From the NCBI RefSeq assembly GCF_026212465.1, contig NC_080052.1:30984326-31048325 (forward strand): a stretch of 64,000 nucleotides of DNA, given 5' to 3'. The translations under genes were made by a program, and so were the position numbers. The notes below the pieces were generated by a model. It searched no databases, had not been told where the DNA came from, and saw only the letters and a list, made by a program, of their open reading frames with translations. Of this stretch, positions 23,587 to 38,100 are shown piece after piece (within the stretch, counting starts at the first letter, position 1; every line of letters begins with the position of its first letter). This DNA comes from Amaranthus tricolor. Its lineage: Eukaryota; Streptophyta; Magnoliopsida; Caryophyllales; Amaranthaceae.

Positions 23587-25133
23587 AACGCTACTTATGG
23601 AAATCTACTTCCTCTTCTCACAATGGACATAATTTCCTCAACTAAATGAGCCATATTTTCGGTACCTTTAGATTCCAAATGAATTATTCTTGTGTATTTC
23701 TACCTGTGAAATGCACGGTGATAAGTGATAATAAGGGTCGTCTTATTAATTTTAGGGCTTTAAGATAAAAGATAAAATTATTAAAATAGTAGGATTTTAT
23801 ATTGCATATTAGCCACTAATCTACAAATTAGAATCTTATTATTATATAACTTTTATGTTTTTAACAAAGATCTAATGTTACAGATATTTCAAAATACTCG
23901 TCCCATCAAAAATAGCTAAAGTTAAATGTTTATATAATAGCACCATCATAAATTATGACATCATCATTAAAATTTTTGAGCTAAAATTCAAGGAATAAAA
24001 TTAATCTCGGCCATATAGGTAGAGCTACTTCTAAATTAATCTTAGCTCGTCAAAAATTATTACAATATTAGAATTTTTATTGCATATTTAATTGAAAGAA
24101 GTTGCAGAATAATTTAAAAAATTAAATTAATGTTATCTGTAAATTTCTAATAACATATATATTGTAATATAAAAAGTTAAAAACCAATCAACTTGGGTGA
24201 CATCATTATTTAGGGGGTGTTAGGAAATTTGCTATTGGTTAGCTTGTTTGATTAGCTGAAAATGTTTGTGATTTTTATTGGCTTTTAAGTTAACTGAAAA
24301 ATTCAGCTTTTTATGGAGATGTATGGCAAAATTAAAATTCAGCTTTTTCATTTGGCTTAAAAGCCAGCTTTTCAGCTAATTTAAAATTTATTTATCAAAC
24401 ATTTTTTCTGTTGTTTGATCAACCAACAAATCAAAAATCAAAAACCAACTAAAAAGCATAAATATTTTTGTTAAACTGAACTAAAACTATTAATACTTTA
24501 TATTTATGTTGCCTGTTCTTTTTATAAAATAAAGATAAACTGAAATCAATTTATTTACACAGAACTATTTTTCTTTTCACGAAATAAGTTTATTTTTACT
24601 GAATTCAATTTATTTTTACTTAATGTATTAATTATTGAAGGCAAAAAATTAACCATTTTACTAATTGATCATTATTTCACAAGATATTTATAAAAAACTG
24701 TCTGTTTATCCATTCAAAATCAAGTTTAACATAATGAGTCAATACAATTATCACTTAGATCCTATTCACATCACCTCAAAATAATAATATTTAATAAAGT
24801 AAATTTAAATCAATAAAAATAAATCTTAATAAGTAAAAATTAGTATCATTAGTAAAACAAAATAAAATTCAAAGCACTAAATTTAGTTAAGTCAAAATAA
24901 ATTTTAACCAATAAAAATAAATTTAGATTAAAATAATTTAGCAACACCAAAGAACAAAATAGAAAAAAAAATTTAACTCGTAAAAGTTTATGTTCTAAAT
25001 AAAAATAAGTTCTAATAAATAAAAAATAGTTATATTTGTGATATGTTGTATTAGACTTGGCTTCTATAGCTATTGGCACAAATTTCACGTTTTTGTACCC
25101 ATAAGTAAACACTAAATATAAAATTAAATAATA
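23587..25133. other. AT-rich intergenic DNA, no gene seen
   Basis: There is a possible TIR element remnant around 24213-24430 (starts GGGGGTGTTAGGAAATTTG). Otherwise long AT-rich sequence without exons. Confidence 0.4.
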
Positions 25134-25405
25134 TTCCCTCCTATTCAGCTTATGTGTCCTATTTCTTTTTATGGTAAAGTCATCTTAATTGTTCTATTTC
25201 TATTTTTGGTATGGGTTTTTGACTTTTATGCCTTTAATAGCTTTATCCTATTTTCAATTATACCTTTCATTACCCATACTAATTTTCCTCCCTTACATTA
25301 AAAAACCCATAATACCACGCTTTTTTCTACCCTTAGGGTCTCACTTTTAACTCTTATTAAAATCCGTAAAAAGTCAAATGAGACTCTTAAGATGAATAGG
25401 GAGAG
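25134..25405. mobile_element. Stowaway-like MITE, inverted relative of 8462-8733
   Basis: TTCCCTCCTATTCAGCTTATG at the left and GATGAATAGGGAGAG at the right, TA on both sides; 272 bp. The interior GTTTTTGACTTTTATGCC is the complement of wording in the 8462-8733 copy. Confidence 0.7.
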
Positions 25406-27200
<1,795 letters not shown>

Positions 27201-29301
27201 GCAAAGTATGAATAAGTTGTACGTAAATAGGTACACTTGAAAAGGGTATCTACATATTCATTGACTAATTGGTGAAAACGGATTAAGCTAGTGGCACATT
27301 AACTTTATATGCACCAATTCTTTAACACGCTATGATTATGTATCTATCCGATCTACTCCACTCATAGAAATTAAGTTTAGGTTTTAGGGAGAGGTGAAAG
27401 ATGACAATTCACACTTTAAAAAAAACGGTCAAATAGTCCCTTAGCTCGTGATAGACGTACAGATAGTAAGATTCGTATCACCTGATAGAATAATTGAATT
27501 TTAAAGAATCAGATTCTATGATAAAGTATAAGAATTTTACCATTTCATTTCAAAAAGAATTGATTAGTTCATAATTGTTTATAATTTCAATAAAAGACAA
27601 GCAAAATTCAAATAAATTACGCAATCTCATATTTCTAAGAACTATATGAGACCGTATTATAGTGAGATAAATTCTTATTAAAATTCCAAAATTTAAAAAA
27701 TCAGTATTTTAAGTAGGAAAATAAATATTTTAAATATTTTAATTTAACTATTTAATTCAATTTAAAAACATCTCAAAATAAGACCGTCTTAATAGGGAAA
27801 ATGAGAAAGTATGCTGTCTTTTGGAGTTTTTTGTTCTCCGTTTTCCATTTAGTAGGCCATGTAAATGTTTGTAAGATTGGGAATGGAAAAGGTTTGTCCA
27901 ACCACAACGGGTAACAATCAAACTCTGTCCATAAGCATGTGGTAAGTGGAGGGTCACTGATTAGCAAACTAATTTTGACTAATCAATTAATTGCATGCAG
28001 TAATTGTTTTTCTATTCAAGGTCTAATTGAGCATATGCTTATTTGACATAACCTAACTTGAAAAAGTAGGTTTGGATTGAGATTTTTGACTTAATTAATT
28101 AAATAGGTCAATCCGATTTGATTTGTTTATTGAATTAGATTAAGGTCAAAATTTTGAATATGAAATAAACCTGTATTACCTATTTAATTATACAAGTTAA
28201 TTTCGAATCAAATCAATTAATATAACATAAACTTATGTCATTTAATAATTTCCTATTTTTCATTGTAAATACAAAATAAAATACTTATGAACTAAAAGTT
28301 TAAATTTGAGACATAAAACATAAGATATGGTCAACGTTAAAAATCTTTAAATAGCAACAAAAAAAACTTTAAATGGATTAAGTGGGCCGAAATGAGATTG
28401 ACTTGAGCTGTTACAATCAAATCAGGATTATTATTTTCAATCCTGTTAAAATAAACATATTAGATACGTTGATGGGAATCTGACTCATTTATATAAGACT
28501 CGAACACAAACTTATCTGATCTCTTTGACAATCTACTGTATTTGCACATTTAAGCTTTTAAGAGCCAGCTAAGGTTAGTGGAGTTGAAACTAAATTCCGA
28601 CTAGTTTTAAAGCTAAATTTGCCATAACCAAATACCGTTATTTTTAGCAAAAACTACATTAAAAAGACCTTTTGGGTGGTTAATCAACGAGTACTCCCTC
28701 TATTTGACTCTCAAATTTTAATTAATTTTATAATAAAAATTTAGAATTTGAAATAAACTACTTGTTCCCAAACACATTCTTAAGTAATTGTTGTGTGTGA
28801 CTCAATAAATATTCCTTGTTATTTATGATATGGTCAAAACGAAGTTGTGTGTAGACAAATAAAGTTGAAATGAGGCTTGTGTTCGCATTGAAAGGGCTCC
28901 GAATGGTGGCTGCCCAATTGCTCGAACAAATATGGTAGCATGCATAGCTCATGCAAAAAGAGTCAAATATGACGCTTAAGCAAGCACATCAACAATGCTT
29001 TGTAGAGCATAGGACTGCTTTAGTCAGCACTATGCTTGCTCGGGCGATCAATAACAATGGTGTTGATTTTGTCAATGATGTGTTTGGAAGAGCGCTTGGA
29101 TGTTGCTTGTCCAAGCACTTCGGGATCATTTAATTATGCGGGTTTTAAATCTCCTCGTTTTGTTCAAGAACACTAGCAACAAATTAATGCAAAATATAAA
29201 AATCATCAAAGAACTAGGAAATAAAAAAAAAAAAATCATAGGCTACTTCCATTACTCACCATTAAGAAAAATGAGCAAATGAAGTAGTACAATAATCCAA
29301 A
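27201..29301. other. Intergenic DNA with an unidentified higher-GC patch
   Basis: Mostly AT-rich. Around 28860-29130 the base composition rises and a 60-residue open frame (28951-29133, plus) is present. It has no family I recognise and no splice context, so I do not call a gene. Confidence 0.35.
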
Positions 29302-31761
29302 TCATGAACAAAGTTTAGGGAGATGTTTAACATTATATATACAACATGGTTTAGGAGTCATAATTACATTTGCGACATAATCATTTTCTAACTTACCAAA
29401 AATATGTTGCAAGTCTAAATCTGCCCGTCCCATCTCTTGAAGATGAAGTCTAAACTTTCCATTTTTAGCAAATTCCTTAACAACAACTTCATCCGGCCTG
29501 GCCTTACAACTTGTCAACACTTTATGATTACTGCTTTTTAATGTTGGATTTTGATGAATTAAAGCTTCCACAATTGCATACAATGGAAAAATGGTGTTCC
29601 TACATAGTCGATTTAGTACTCTTATTGATAGCTTCTTGTAGTTTAACATTCCACATGTTTTCATCTTTTGTTCTTCCGTGAGTTTTGGATGAACCTATTC
29701 AAAAATATTATTAAAAAAAATTGAAATAATGAAACTTTTTTTTGATGAAATATTGAATAATACCTAAATTAAGACAATAACTTAGGAATATATATAATGG
29801 TTCTTACATACAAGATTCACATGAGAAAAGAGTTACATTGGATGCATACAAACTGGTCTAATGTAGTTTTATCCTAAAATCAATTAATAATAGGAAAAAT
29901 AGTTTATCAAGCTTATATATTAATGAACATCTCTCTAATTTTTCAATGCGCACACAATTATATGTAAGTTATTTTCCAACAATATATAAGTTTAAATTAT
30001 AAGAATTAAGAATCAAATGGCTTAAGAGTTTATAGGCCCAATAATATTACCCCTTCATTTTCATATGTTCTTCTCAAATAGAATTTACAAATTTTAGTAT
30101 GAAATTTTGACTATGATTTCTCATTGATATATCTATAAGAAAAAATATATTTATGTGGGATGTTAGTAAATTCGTCTCAATATATATTTTCTAAATATCT
30201 ACTTTTTAGAATTGTTAAAAACTAACAATTAAATTATAAAATTTTAAAAGTTTGGGCTGTGATCTGCGAAAAAAGTAAATAGAAAGAAAATTTGAAAACA
30301 AAAAATTTAGTACTTAACACAATAAAACTAAAATTAAAACTCTAAACACATGCAATTTTAATTAAGAAATGCTTAATTACCTGAAGAAAAATTTCGATAG
30401 CTTCATATATCTTATCACAAGAGTCTCGAGCAGCATCAGGGATTGCCATTCCAAGTGCAACAAATTTAGAGTACTTCAATCGAAAATCGGGTGCGATTTC
30501 ATTAGCATATAAATCTACAAGCCTCGCAACTCTTTTCAGTCGATATGAGTAAAGCTTAGGACCGTAATTTCCTTCCAGAAGGAAATTCTTCAATAATCTT
30601 ATTACAATATTTACATCGTACATAGTAGATTTCTTGTTTGTTCTTGGCATACATGGAAGAATTATATCATCTAACGTAACTTGATCAAGTTGTGCACCAA
30701 TTAAAATCTCTAATTCACTTTTATAAGCTTTTTTTACCTCCAAATTTGAACTTATTTTTAAGGTCTCAAACAACCCTTTAATTGAAATACTCCTCTTATC
30801 AATAAGAGAAAGTAAAACAATTATTTTCTCTATAATTTTCGCCTTTAGAACTTTATTTGATGCACCAATAACTCTTTCTCTTTGATAGTAAAAGAGAAAT
30901 TTACTAATTATAGTATGATCAAATTTCTCTAACACCATTTTCCTTACAAAAATATCAATTACTTCTATATTTAGACTCGAAAGATCCTCAAACCACCAAA
31001 ATATTCGAAGACAGCTCGACTTAGTTGTATTTAGAGTAATCTTTAAATCTACTGAAGACCGAAAACTCGAGTTAACCGAAGAGATTGATGGAGTTGTTAC
31101 ACATCGTGATATAAGCCTCTCGACAACCTCATAAACCAACCTTTGAACCGACGAAATTGTATTCATATCAATATCGATGGACAAACATTGAGCATGTTTT
31201 AATGCTTCTAAGAGTTCAAACCAAGACCATGTTTGGATTCCTTCTAGAAACTTCTTGGTTTGATCAATCAAATTAGGCCTTCCAAACACATTCTTATTCA
31301 TTCCCATGTAATTTGCAATATGATTAAGAAGAACAACATTAGAATAAGTTATGTCGATAGTACCATTGATTTTTGTCATCAGCCCAGTATCCCGTACAAA
31401 ATCACAATACGAGATAATACCATTGTTATAGATAAATCTTGTAATAAGCTCAAATCCAGCTGCTCCACCCGGAAAGTCTTTGTATATAATTTTCATTTCT
31501 CCCCCACCATTTTTGCACCGTTTTTCAAATAAGTTGCTCAACTTACTAGAAAATTGTGTTAAAAGTTCCTGCAACAAATAGATTTTGTTACACTGATATT
31601 TATTACATGATATTAAATATTAAAAAAAGATATTCATAAATCTTTAGAATTATATGAATTAAAGATAGTAGTCGAAAATTATAGAAAACTAAAAATACCT
31701 TGCTTGTCCAAAAAATGTGTTGGCCATTGACATCTACTTGAAGATCACAAAAATTTTGCAT
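29302..31761 (-). CDS. NPH3-family BTB/POZ protein, three exons
   Basis: NPH3/RPT2-like proteins act as substrate adaptors for CUL3 E3 ligases in light and growth signalling at the plasma membrane. Exons on the minus strand: 31761-31699 (21 codons from the ATG, MQNFCDLQVDVNGQ), 31568-30381 (396 codons), 29694-29302 (130 codons plus stop). Total 547 residues, in family range. The N-terminal BTB domain is split by intron 1 (CDLQVDVNGQHIFW, then LLTQFSSKLSNLFE). The NPH3 domain follows, with DIILPCM, RLLKNFLLEG, VARLVDLYANEIAPD and KIYEAIEIFLQ before the last intron, then VHPKLTEEQK. The family usually has a Tyr in an IYRAIDIYLK-type segment; KIYEAIEIFL keeps it. The BTB part is like the divergent At3g22104 or At5g17580 group. 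A 57-bp in-frame insertion flanked by an 8-bp repeat lies in the BTB. The C-terminus is short and ends LPKLCS. Confidence 0.88.
31361..31425. repeat. In-frame insertion with 8-bp flanking repeat inside the NPH3 BTB domain
   Basis: TACCATTG occurs at 31361-31368 and again at 31418-31425, bracketing 49 bp. On the coding strand this splits FIYNNG from TIDITYSN, which in the family run together. The length is 57 bp, so the frame is kept. An 8-bp duplication is the size left by hAT elements. Confidence 0.6.
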
Positions 31762-34700
31762 TTTGAAAATTTTATGATCAAAATTTTGAATTGTAATCAA
31801 CAAATTTAAGGGTGATGAAGATAAAAAAATGTGAAAACCCACAACATAAAATGGGGGAATAGAATTAGAAAACCGAAGCTTCTCATTTAGTAAAACAATT
31901 AAAGGACTTTTGTGTTTTGCACTAATTTCTAGATTATACTTATTTCATTAAAAGATTATACACTTTTCTTTTATGTTTCTCCTTTTTATTTTGATACATA
32001 TTTTGTTATGAAAAGATAATACTGCATTTTTAAAAAAAATTTCATATATTTTAAATACTTTTTAATATCATCAACATAATTTAAATCATTTAAAACTTAC
32101 AACTGTAATAATTTCGTGGGAGAATAGCCAATTAATTATAATGTTTTGAAGACAAAACTTTGGAAAAAGGGCATGAAAAAGCATGTTCTATTGTCCTACA
32201 TAATTTAGTAATTTAATTAGATAATATAATTTATATTGACCATTTTATAAAAGCCAATTACTTGAAGACAAATCTATACCATGTTTCTTTGAGATTTTAG
32301 AATCTTCTTGCGATGAGATTTGTGTTTTATTTTCTAATTTAATATTAATTGGTTGTTTGTTTGCTAATTGTCTTTTATGCACATTGACTGCCGTTAATTT
32401 TTGTTGTTAATTGGTATACGAAATTCTATGTTATACATTTATAAGATTTCGTATACATCTATATATTAAATAATAATAATAGAAATAATTTTTAGATTTT
32501 ATTTTCATAAACAAGTTATGGAATTCTTGTGGCAATGGAATTCTCGCCTTCAAATTTATGTTTAAGTATATGATCATAAACCCATCAAATAATTTTTATA
32601 GTTAAATTAAATTTTCAAAATTATTTTCACCATTTAACATTTACAATAAACAAGACATTAGATTAGATCTTAATTTAACTGAATATATTAAAATTTATTG
32701 TAAAAAAGGTTTAAATAAATAGAATATATTTAAATTTATTGTAAAACGGGTTTAAATAAATAGTAATAATAATATAAGAATAAACATTAGACCCTGAACA
32801 CATTTATTAGACCTTCAAGAATAAATATAATATGTAAAAAATATTTAAAATGAAGTATTTTAATTAATCTAAACATAATTAAAACGATCAAGCTTATTCA
32901 TAATAAATATCTTGGTCATTTCAAAAAAAAAAAAATTTACATCCCTTATGCTATATACTTATATATACATCATTTAAAATTAGATTAATTAAAACTTTTA
33001 TTTGACAGGTTAATGGTAATTAATTTGTAAAAGATTATCAAAAATAATTATCCATCTTTTTTTTTTGTAGTTTAGATGATTAGATAATTGCATTCGATAA
33101 TAATAGAGTACTATCTATATAGATTTATATTGACAGTAACTAATTATACATAAATTTTTAAATAAGATAGTTTTATGACGAAACCCACACCAATGAATGT
33201 AAAACTACACTTTTGAGCGGCAATTATGGTTGGTGGCTTTCAGGCTTAACATAAAAAAAGTAAAACTAATCTCACATTCTAGCTTTTGGGAAGACTTGTT
33301 GAATTTTTGCCACAAAAAGTGGTAAGCATTCTCATGGATGATGACCTTTTTTTAATCGAAAACAATAAAAAGTCGTTCATATATTCCATCTACAAAATGT
33401 ATGGAAATATTTGGTATATGATTGTTTCATTCACATTTATCTTTTTTGTCTCGTGATTTGCATGAGTTTTGACTAATTCAATGGAGTAGTATTTTTAAAG
33501 ACCACTCAAATCATATCTTTGGGTAAGTTGGGGTTGGATGGTTATTAAATTATTTTAATAAATAAAAATATCTTTACATAGAGCTTTTTGAAATGTTTGA
33601 TAAATACTTCTATATCTCTATAAGATTTATGGTTTTATGTTTTTTAATTTGAATTAGGTTAGAGAATTCCTTCCGGCAAAGTGAGATATTGATTTAAATA
33701 TTTATATAAGTGATGAGAATCAAACTTATCAACAAAGATAAAAAGAAAACCTTTGACCACTAGGTAATCCATTATTCTAAGAAGTTAAGATCCTCTTCAT
33801 TACTTAAAATGTAATAGAGGGTTCATTACTCAATCTAATGGCTATAATTACTTGATGGAGTTTTAATAGAAGGATTTGGACATTTTATTTTTCATTCTAA
33901 AATAGGTGTTAAAATCGTAGTATGAGTAATAGAGAAAAGTAATGGAGATGATCCTAATACTATTTTCAGATAGACTTTTTAGAACACAACTCATGTGTCA
34001 GTAATAGGCAAGACTTATGTCACTAATCACATTACTCTCTTCTATTCATTATTATTGTCTCACTGATTTTTTTAAGTATTAATCATTCTTAATTTATAAG
34101 TTAAACAATCATGTGAAATCTTGTTTAATTCGTCTCAATATAAATTTTAATAAAATCACCTTTTTATACTATCAATTATACGCAATTAAAAATTTTAGGA
34201 TTCAATGTGTATTAGCAAATGTTCAAAAAGCAAATAAGACAATAATAATAATAAGTATGAGGAATTATTTATCATTATATGTGCGTATTCTACAGTTTGA
34301 TTGTCTCATGTACGCTTTGACTTTACCAAAGAGAAAGTACTAAAATTATTTGAAATATGCATTACATAAACCATTATAAATCTTGTAGAATACTTGATCA
34401 CAAACAATAGAGATCTTCAGTCTTTAAAACAGTTTGCTCTCTTTGTCCCTTTAAATTTACACCATATAAGTCAATTATACGAGTATTTTTAGTTATATGG
34501 TGCAAATTCATAGGGATAGAGCAAGTATTGTTACTCATGCCTGATTTTGAAAATGATAAGTTCAATATTGTGTTTAAATACAGTTAGTCATCCTCTATGG
34601 ATAGGTTGCTGATTACACAGATTATTGACTCAACACCATACAAGTTGGTGCACATTACAATGAATGAACAAATACCCCCACCCCTACATTTGGCAAAAAA

Positions 34701-35152
34701 TACAAGGTCCGGTGGGATGAAATCTGATATCCTTGCATGCTAATACATTAAAAATATATCAGGAACATGCTCAAAAGCAAGTCATGAAAACCCAAAAGAA
34801 ATCATCTGAAACGTTTATGAACCAATATGATTGATATCAAATTGGTACGAGCCAAAACATCAGTGAATCCTCTTTGATTTGCCCAAGACTGAGCACTTGC
34901 CCATCATCGAGTCTGAGTCCATATCAGTTTTAACTGAACATAGGAAACAGATGAGCAAATAGGTTGATAATTGATATTAGGACTCAAAAATCAAATGAAA
35001 AAATCAAGGATGGTTGAATTCCACTTGTTCGCCCACCATGTTTCACACCTAATTCCTAAGCTTATACAACTTATTTCCATGAATCGTCAGGTCCATTCAC
35101 TGTTGTAGACAACTCCTGTCTGACCATTCTTGAGCTATTATGTCTTGAAACA
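31762..35152. other. AT-rich intergenic DNA between the NPH3 and eIF4B-like genes
   Basis: There is no supported gene. A Stowaway-like relic spans about 34030-34340 (ACTCTCTTCTATTCATTA ... ACCAAAGAGAAAGTA). Positions 34600-35152 are less AT-rich and probably hold the 3' UTR of the eIF4B-like gene. Confidence 0.45.
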
Positions 35153-38100
35153 TCAGTAACCATTGATCTGAGCCCTTGATGTAGGTCCTGTGAGCCTTGA
35201 GAAAGGTACCAGCGAACGAGCAGGAAGACCCTTTTGGCCAGATAGTCCCTTTTGACTAGAAAATTGATCAACAGGTTTAGGGCTTGAAACCGATCTTGAA
35301 AAAGCTTGTACAAGGTCAACAGCAGAAACAGCCTTCCCAAACCGCAGTCCAGAATTGCTAAAGTTTGGCGGCTCAACAGGTTTGCGCCAAGTCTCTGGTG
35401 AAGGTTGCCTCTCCTGCTGGTGCTTCTCAGTGTCCCGGCCACCTCTCCGGTTATCATTATGCCAATTCTTTCTCTGCAAATCAAATCTGTGGATATTTCC
35501 TCTTTGATCTCTCTTCTCATGACCTCTCTCAATCCTCTGATCGATAAAAAGATTATTGACCCTTTCACTTTGGCGAGAGGTATTTGGATGAGCAGGTATT
35601 ACTTCACTGTGAGGGGCATTGTTTTTTATGCTACACAAAAGATTTTAAAATAATCACAAAGAGGATTTTATGATATGTTTGGATTTGGATACGATAGAGT
35701 TGAACAAAACAAAACAGGAAAGCAATCCATTTTCCATCTTGATACAGATCAGGTCAAGTCAAAAGACAAGAGAATGCAAAGCAGGATCTATTTCTTAACC
35801 CTGTTAAAGAACCAAATTACCACATTTAAAAATATTTTGGCACAAAACACAAGCCCCCCCCCCCCCCTTCACCTTCTCTTTGCTTCCCAGCCCTCTTTCC
35901 ATTGATGCTATCAAAACACATGTCCATTTTCCATCTTGATACAGATCAGGTCAAGTCAAAAGACAAGAGAATGCAAAGCAGGATCTATTTCTTTTCCCTG
36001 TTAAAGAACCAAATTACCACATTTAAAAATATTTTGGCACAAAACACAAGCCCCCCCCCCCCCCTCCTCACCTTCTCTTTGCTTCCCAGCCCTCTTTCCC
36101 CCCCCCCCCTCTCCTCACCTTCTCTTTGCTTCCCAGCCCTCTTTCCATTGATGCTATCAAAACACATGCCGGTACACAGTTTACATCAGCACATAAATGA
36201 TAAAACAGAGATTTATAGTATGGGAGAGTGTAATATTATCATTACCGGCTTGGAGCTTGAACTTCGTCATAGCTGGTGACAACATCATCAACACCTCGCT
36301 CCTTAAGAACCTGGAACACGAGATATGTAATCAAGACACTCCCAACAAGATAAGGAAGCAAGATAGAAGCATACACTGGCGACAACTACCTTTTATTAAA
36401 ATAAAAGAATTTAATTGAAAAAAACCGAGCTCAATGAAAAAAGATATTCATCCTGAAACCGGGATGTTTACTTTTTCTGCTTCAAGTATACACACCACCC
36501 CATGAATGAAACCCCATTTTCCATAGCCTAGCTTGACAAAATGTCTGAGGGTATCGATCCTTCGTTCCCTTGACCTCTTTTACTTTCATCTTTTACATCT
36601 GAGACCCCATTTATAGTTCTAGAAGTACATTTTGAGAAGTGGTTTACTGGTGAACACTAAGCAGAGGACGCTGCTACAAGAGCCAAGTAATAGAACCAGT
36701 ACAAAAAAAAAAAGAAGGCTCATAAAATGACATACCATTTCTCGTGGCCGAGCACCACCAAACAATGCCTTCCTGCATTAATATAAACTAATAAGACAAT
36801 AAAGACACAGATCTTTTTAACATTCAGAACATTTCATTTTACAAGTATATACAAACATTCTTCCTTAAACTGACCCGCAAACAGTTGATCAACAAACTAA
36901 AATTGAACTGCAAAGACCAATATACAGAACCAATCAAAATAGGTGTGTGGAACAGCAGACTATGACATACTTTCATGATGCTATTGGTTTTAAATGGTTC
37001 AAAAGAAAATTTTCAATAAACAAAAGATGACTAGTGTGCCGACAGTCATGCTTTTACATCACTTTACACATAAAAGCATCTTATTTGCCCTGTAACGCCA
37101 TAGAGAGGGGGGGGTGCATGTGGAACAAGTATGTCAAGAGGGAAGACAAATACGGCCAGTGATACTTCCTCCAGTTGGCACGGTGGAACACCACCAAACC
37201 ACAGGTCAATGGATGAGGAGAAGGTTAAGGCCATAAAGAATTGGCCACAACCCTAAAATGTGGGGGAACGAACCTCTACGAATTTAAAAGAGGCTTATTA
37301 TGGCAGTGTCTGTATTAGCAATTACCTCAAGTATGTTTTCTTTATTACTTTTATCCGGGTATGTCTTTGTTTAGATGTTCATGTTTACTTGTTATTTAAA
37401 TTTAGTTTCTTTTAAATTTATGATTATCATGTCAATGTTTATTATCGTTGTTTTTAGGGTTTTAAATTTTAATTATGAGTAGTGAGTAGTCTATTTCTAA
37501 GATGTTAATATATAAACCCTAGCATGTATTAAATGGATTCCATCCTCATTCCATGTCAAATTAAGGGTGATATATAAAGGTTGTTAAAATTGATCATTAA
37601 GTTAAATTCATTGGTTTAATTAGTCAAGAAGCAGCGGTTGAGATTAATTTATTCCTTTCCCTAAATAATACTTGCTAATTAGTCCAGAAGCGAAAGTTGA
37701 AATTAAGAGGGTTACACCTCATAGAATTAGATTAATCAAAAAGCGAAAGATGAGATTAGGATAATGAAAGGGATATCACATTTGGTTATTGGTGATGATG
37801 TATTTGGTGATAGTTAATGCATGTTAGTGGGGATGTATTGATTTCCTAAACCTTTTTATTATTAATTAAACCCATGTTAATTTTGCAATCCTAGTTATTC
37901 ACATGTTAAACAACTCCTTTTTAGCGTAATTGATTTGAATTAAATTGATAAGCACCAAGAGGACTCACTATTTACTGCATCAGGCATGCACTTGCAATTT
38001 ATTTAGTGATTAAAAAATCAACCATCACACAGCAAAGTGCAAGAGCTACATTCACTTGGAAAAAACTTGGAACTAAGTTGTTGAGAAGAATGTAGATTAT

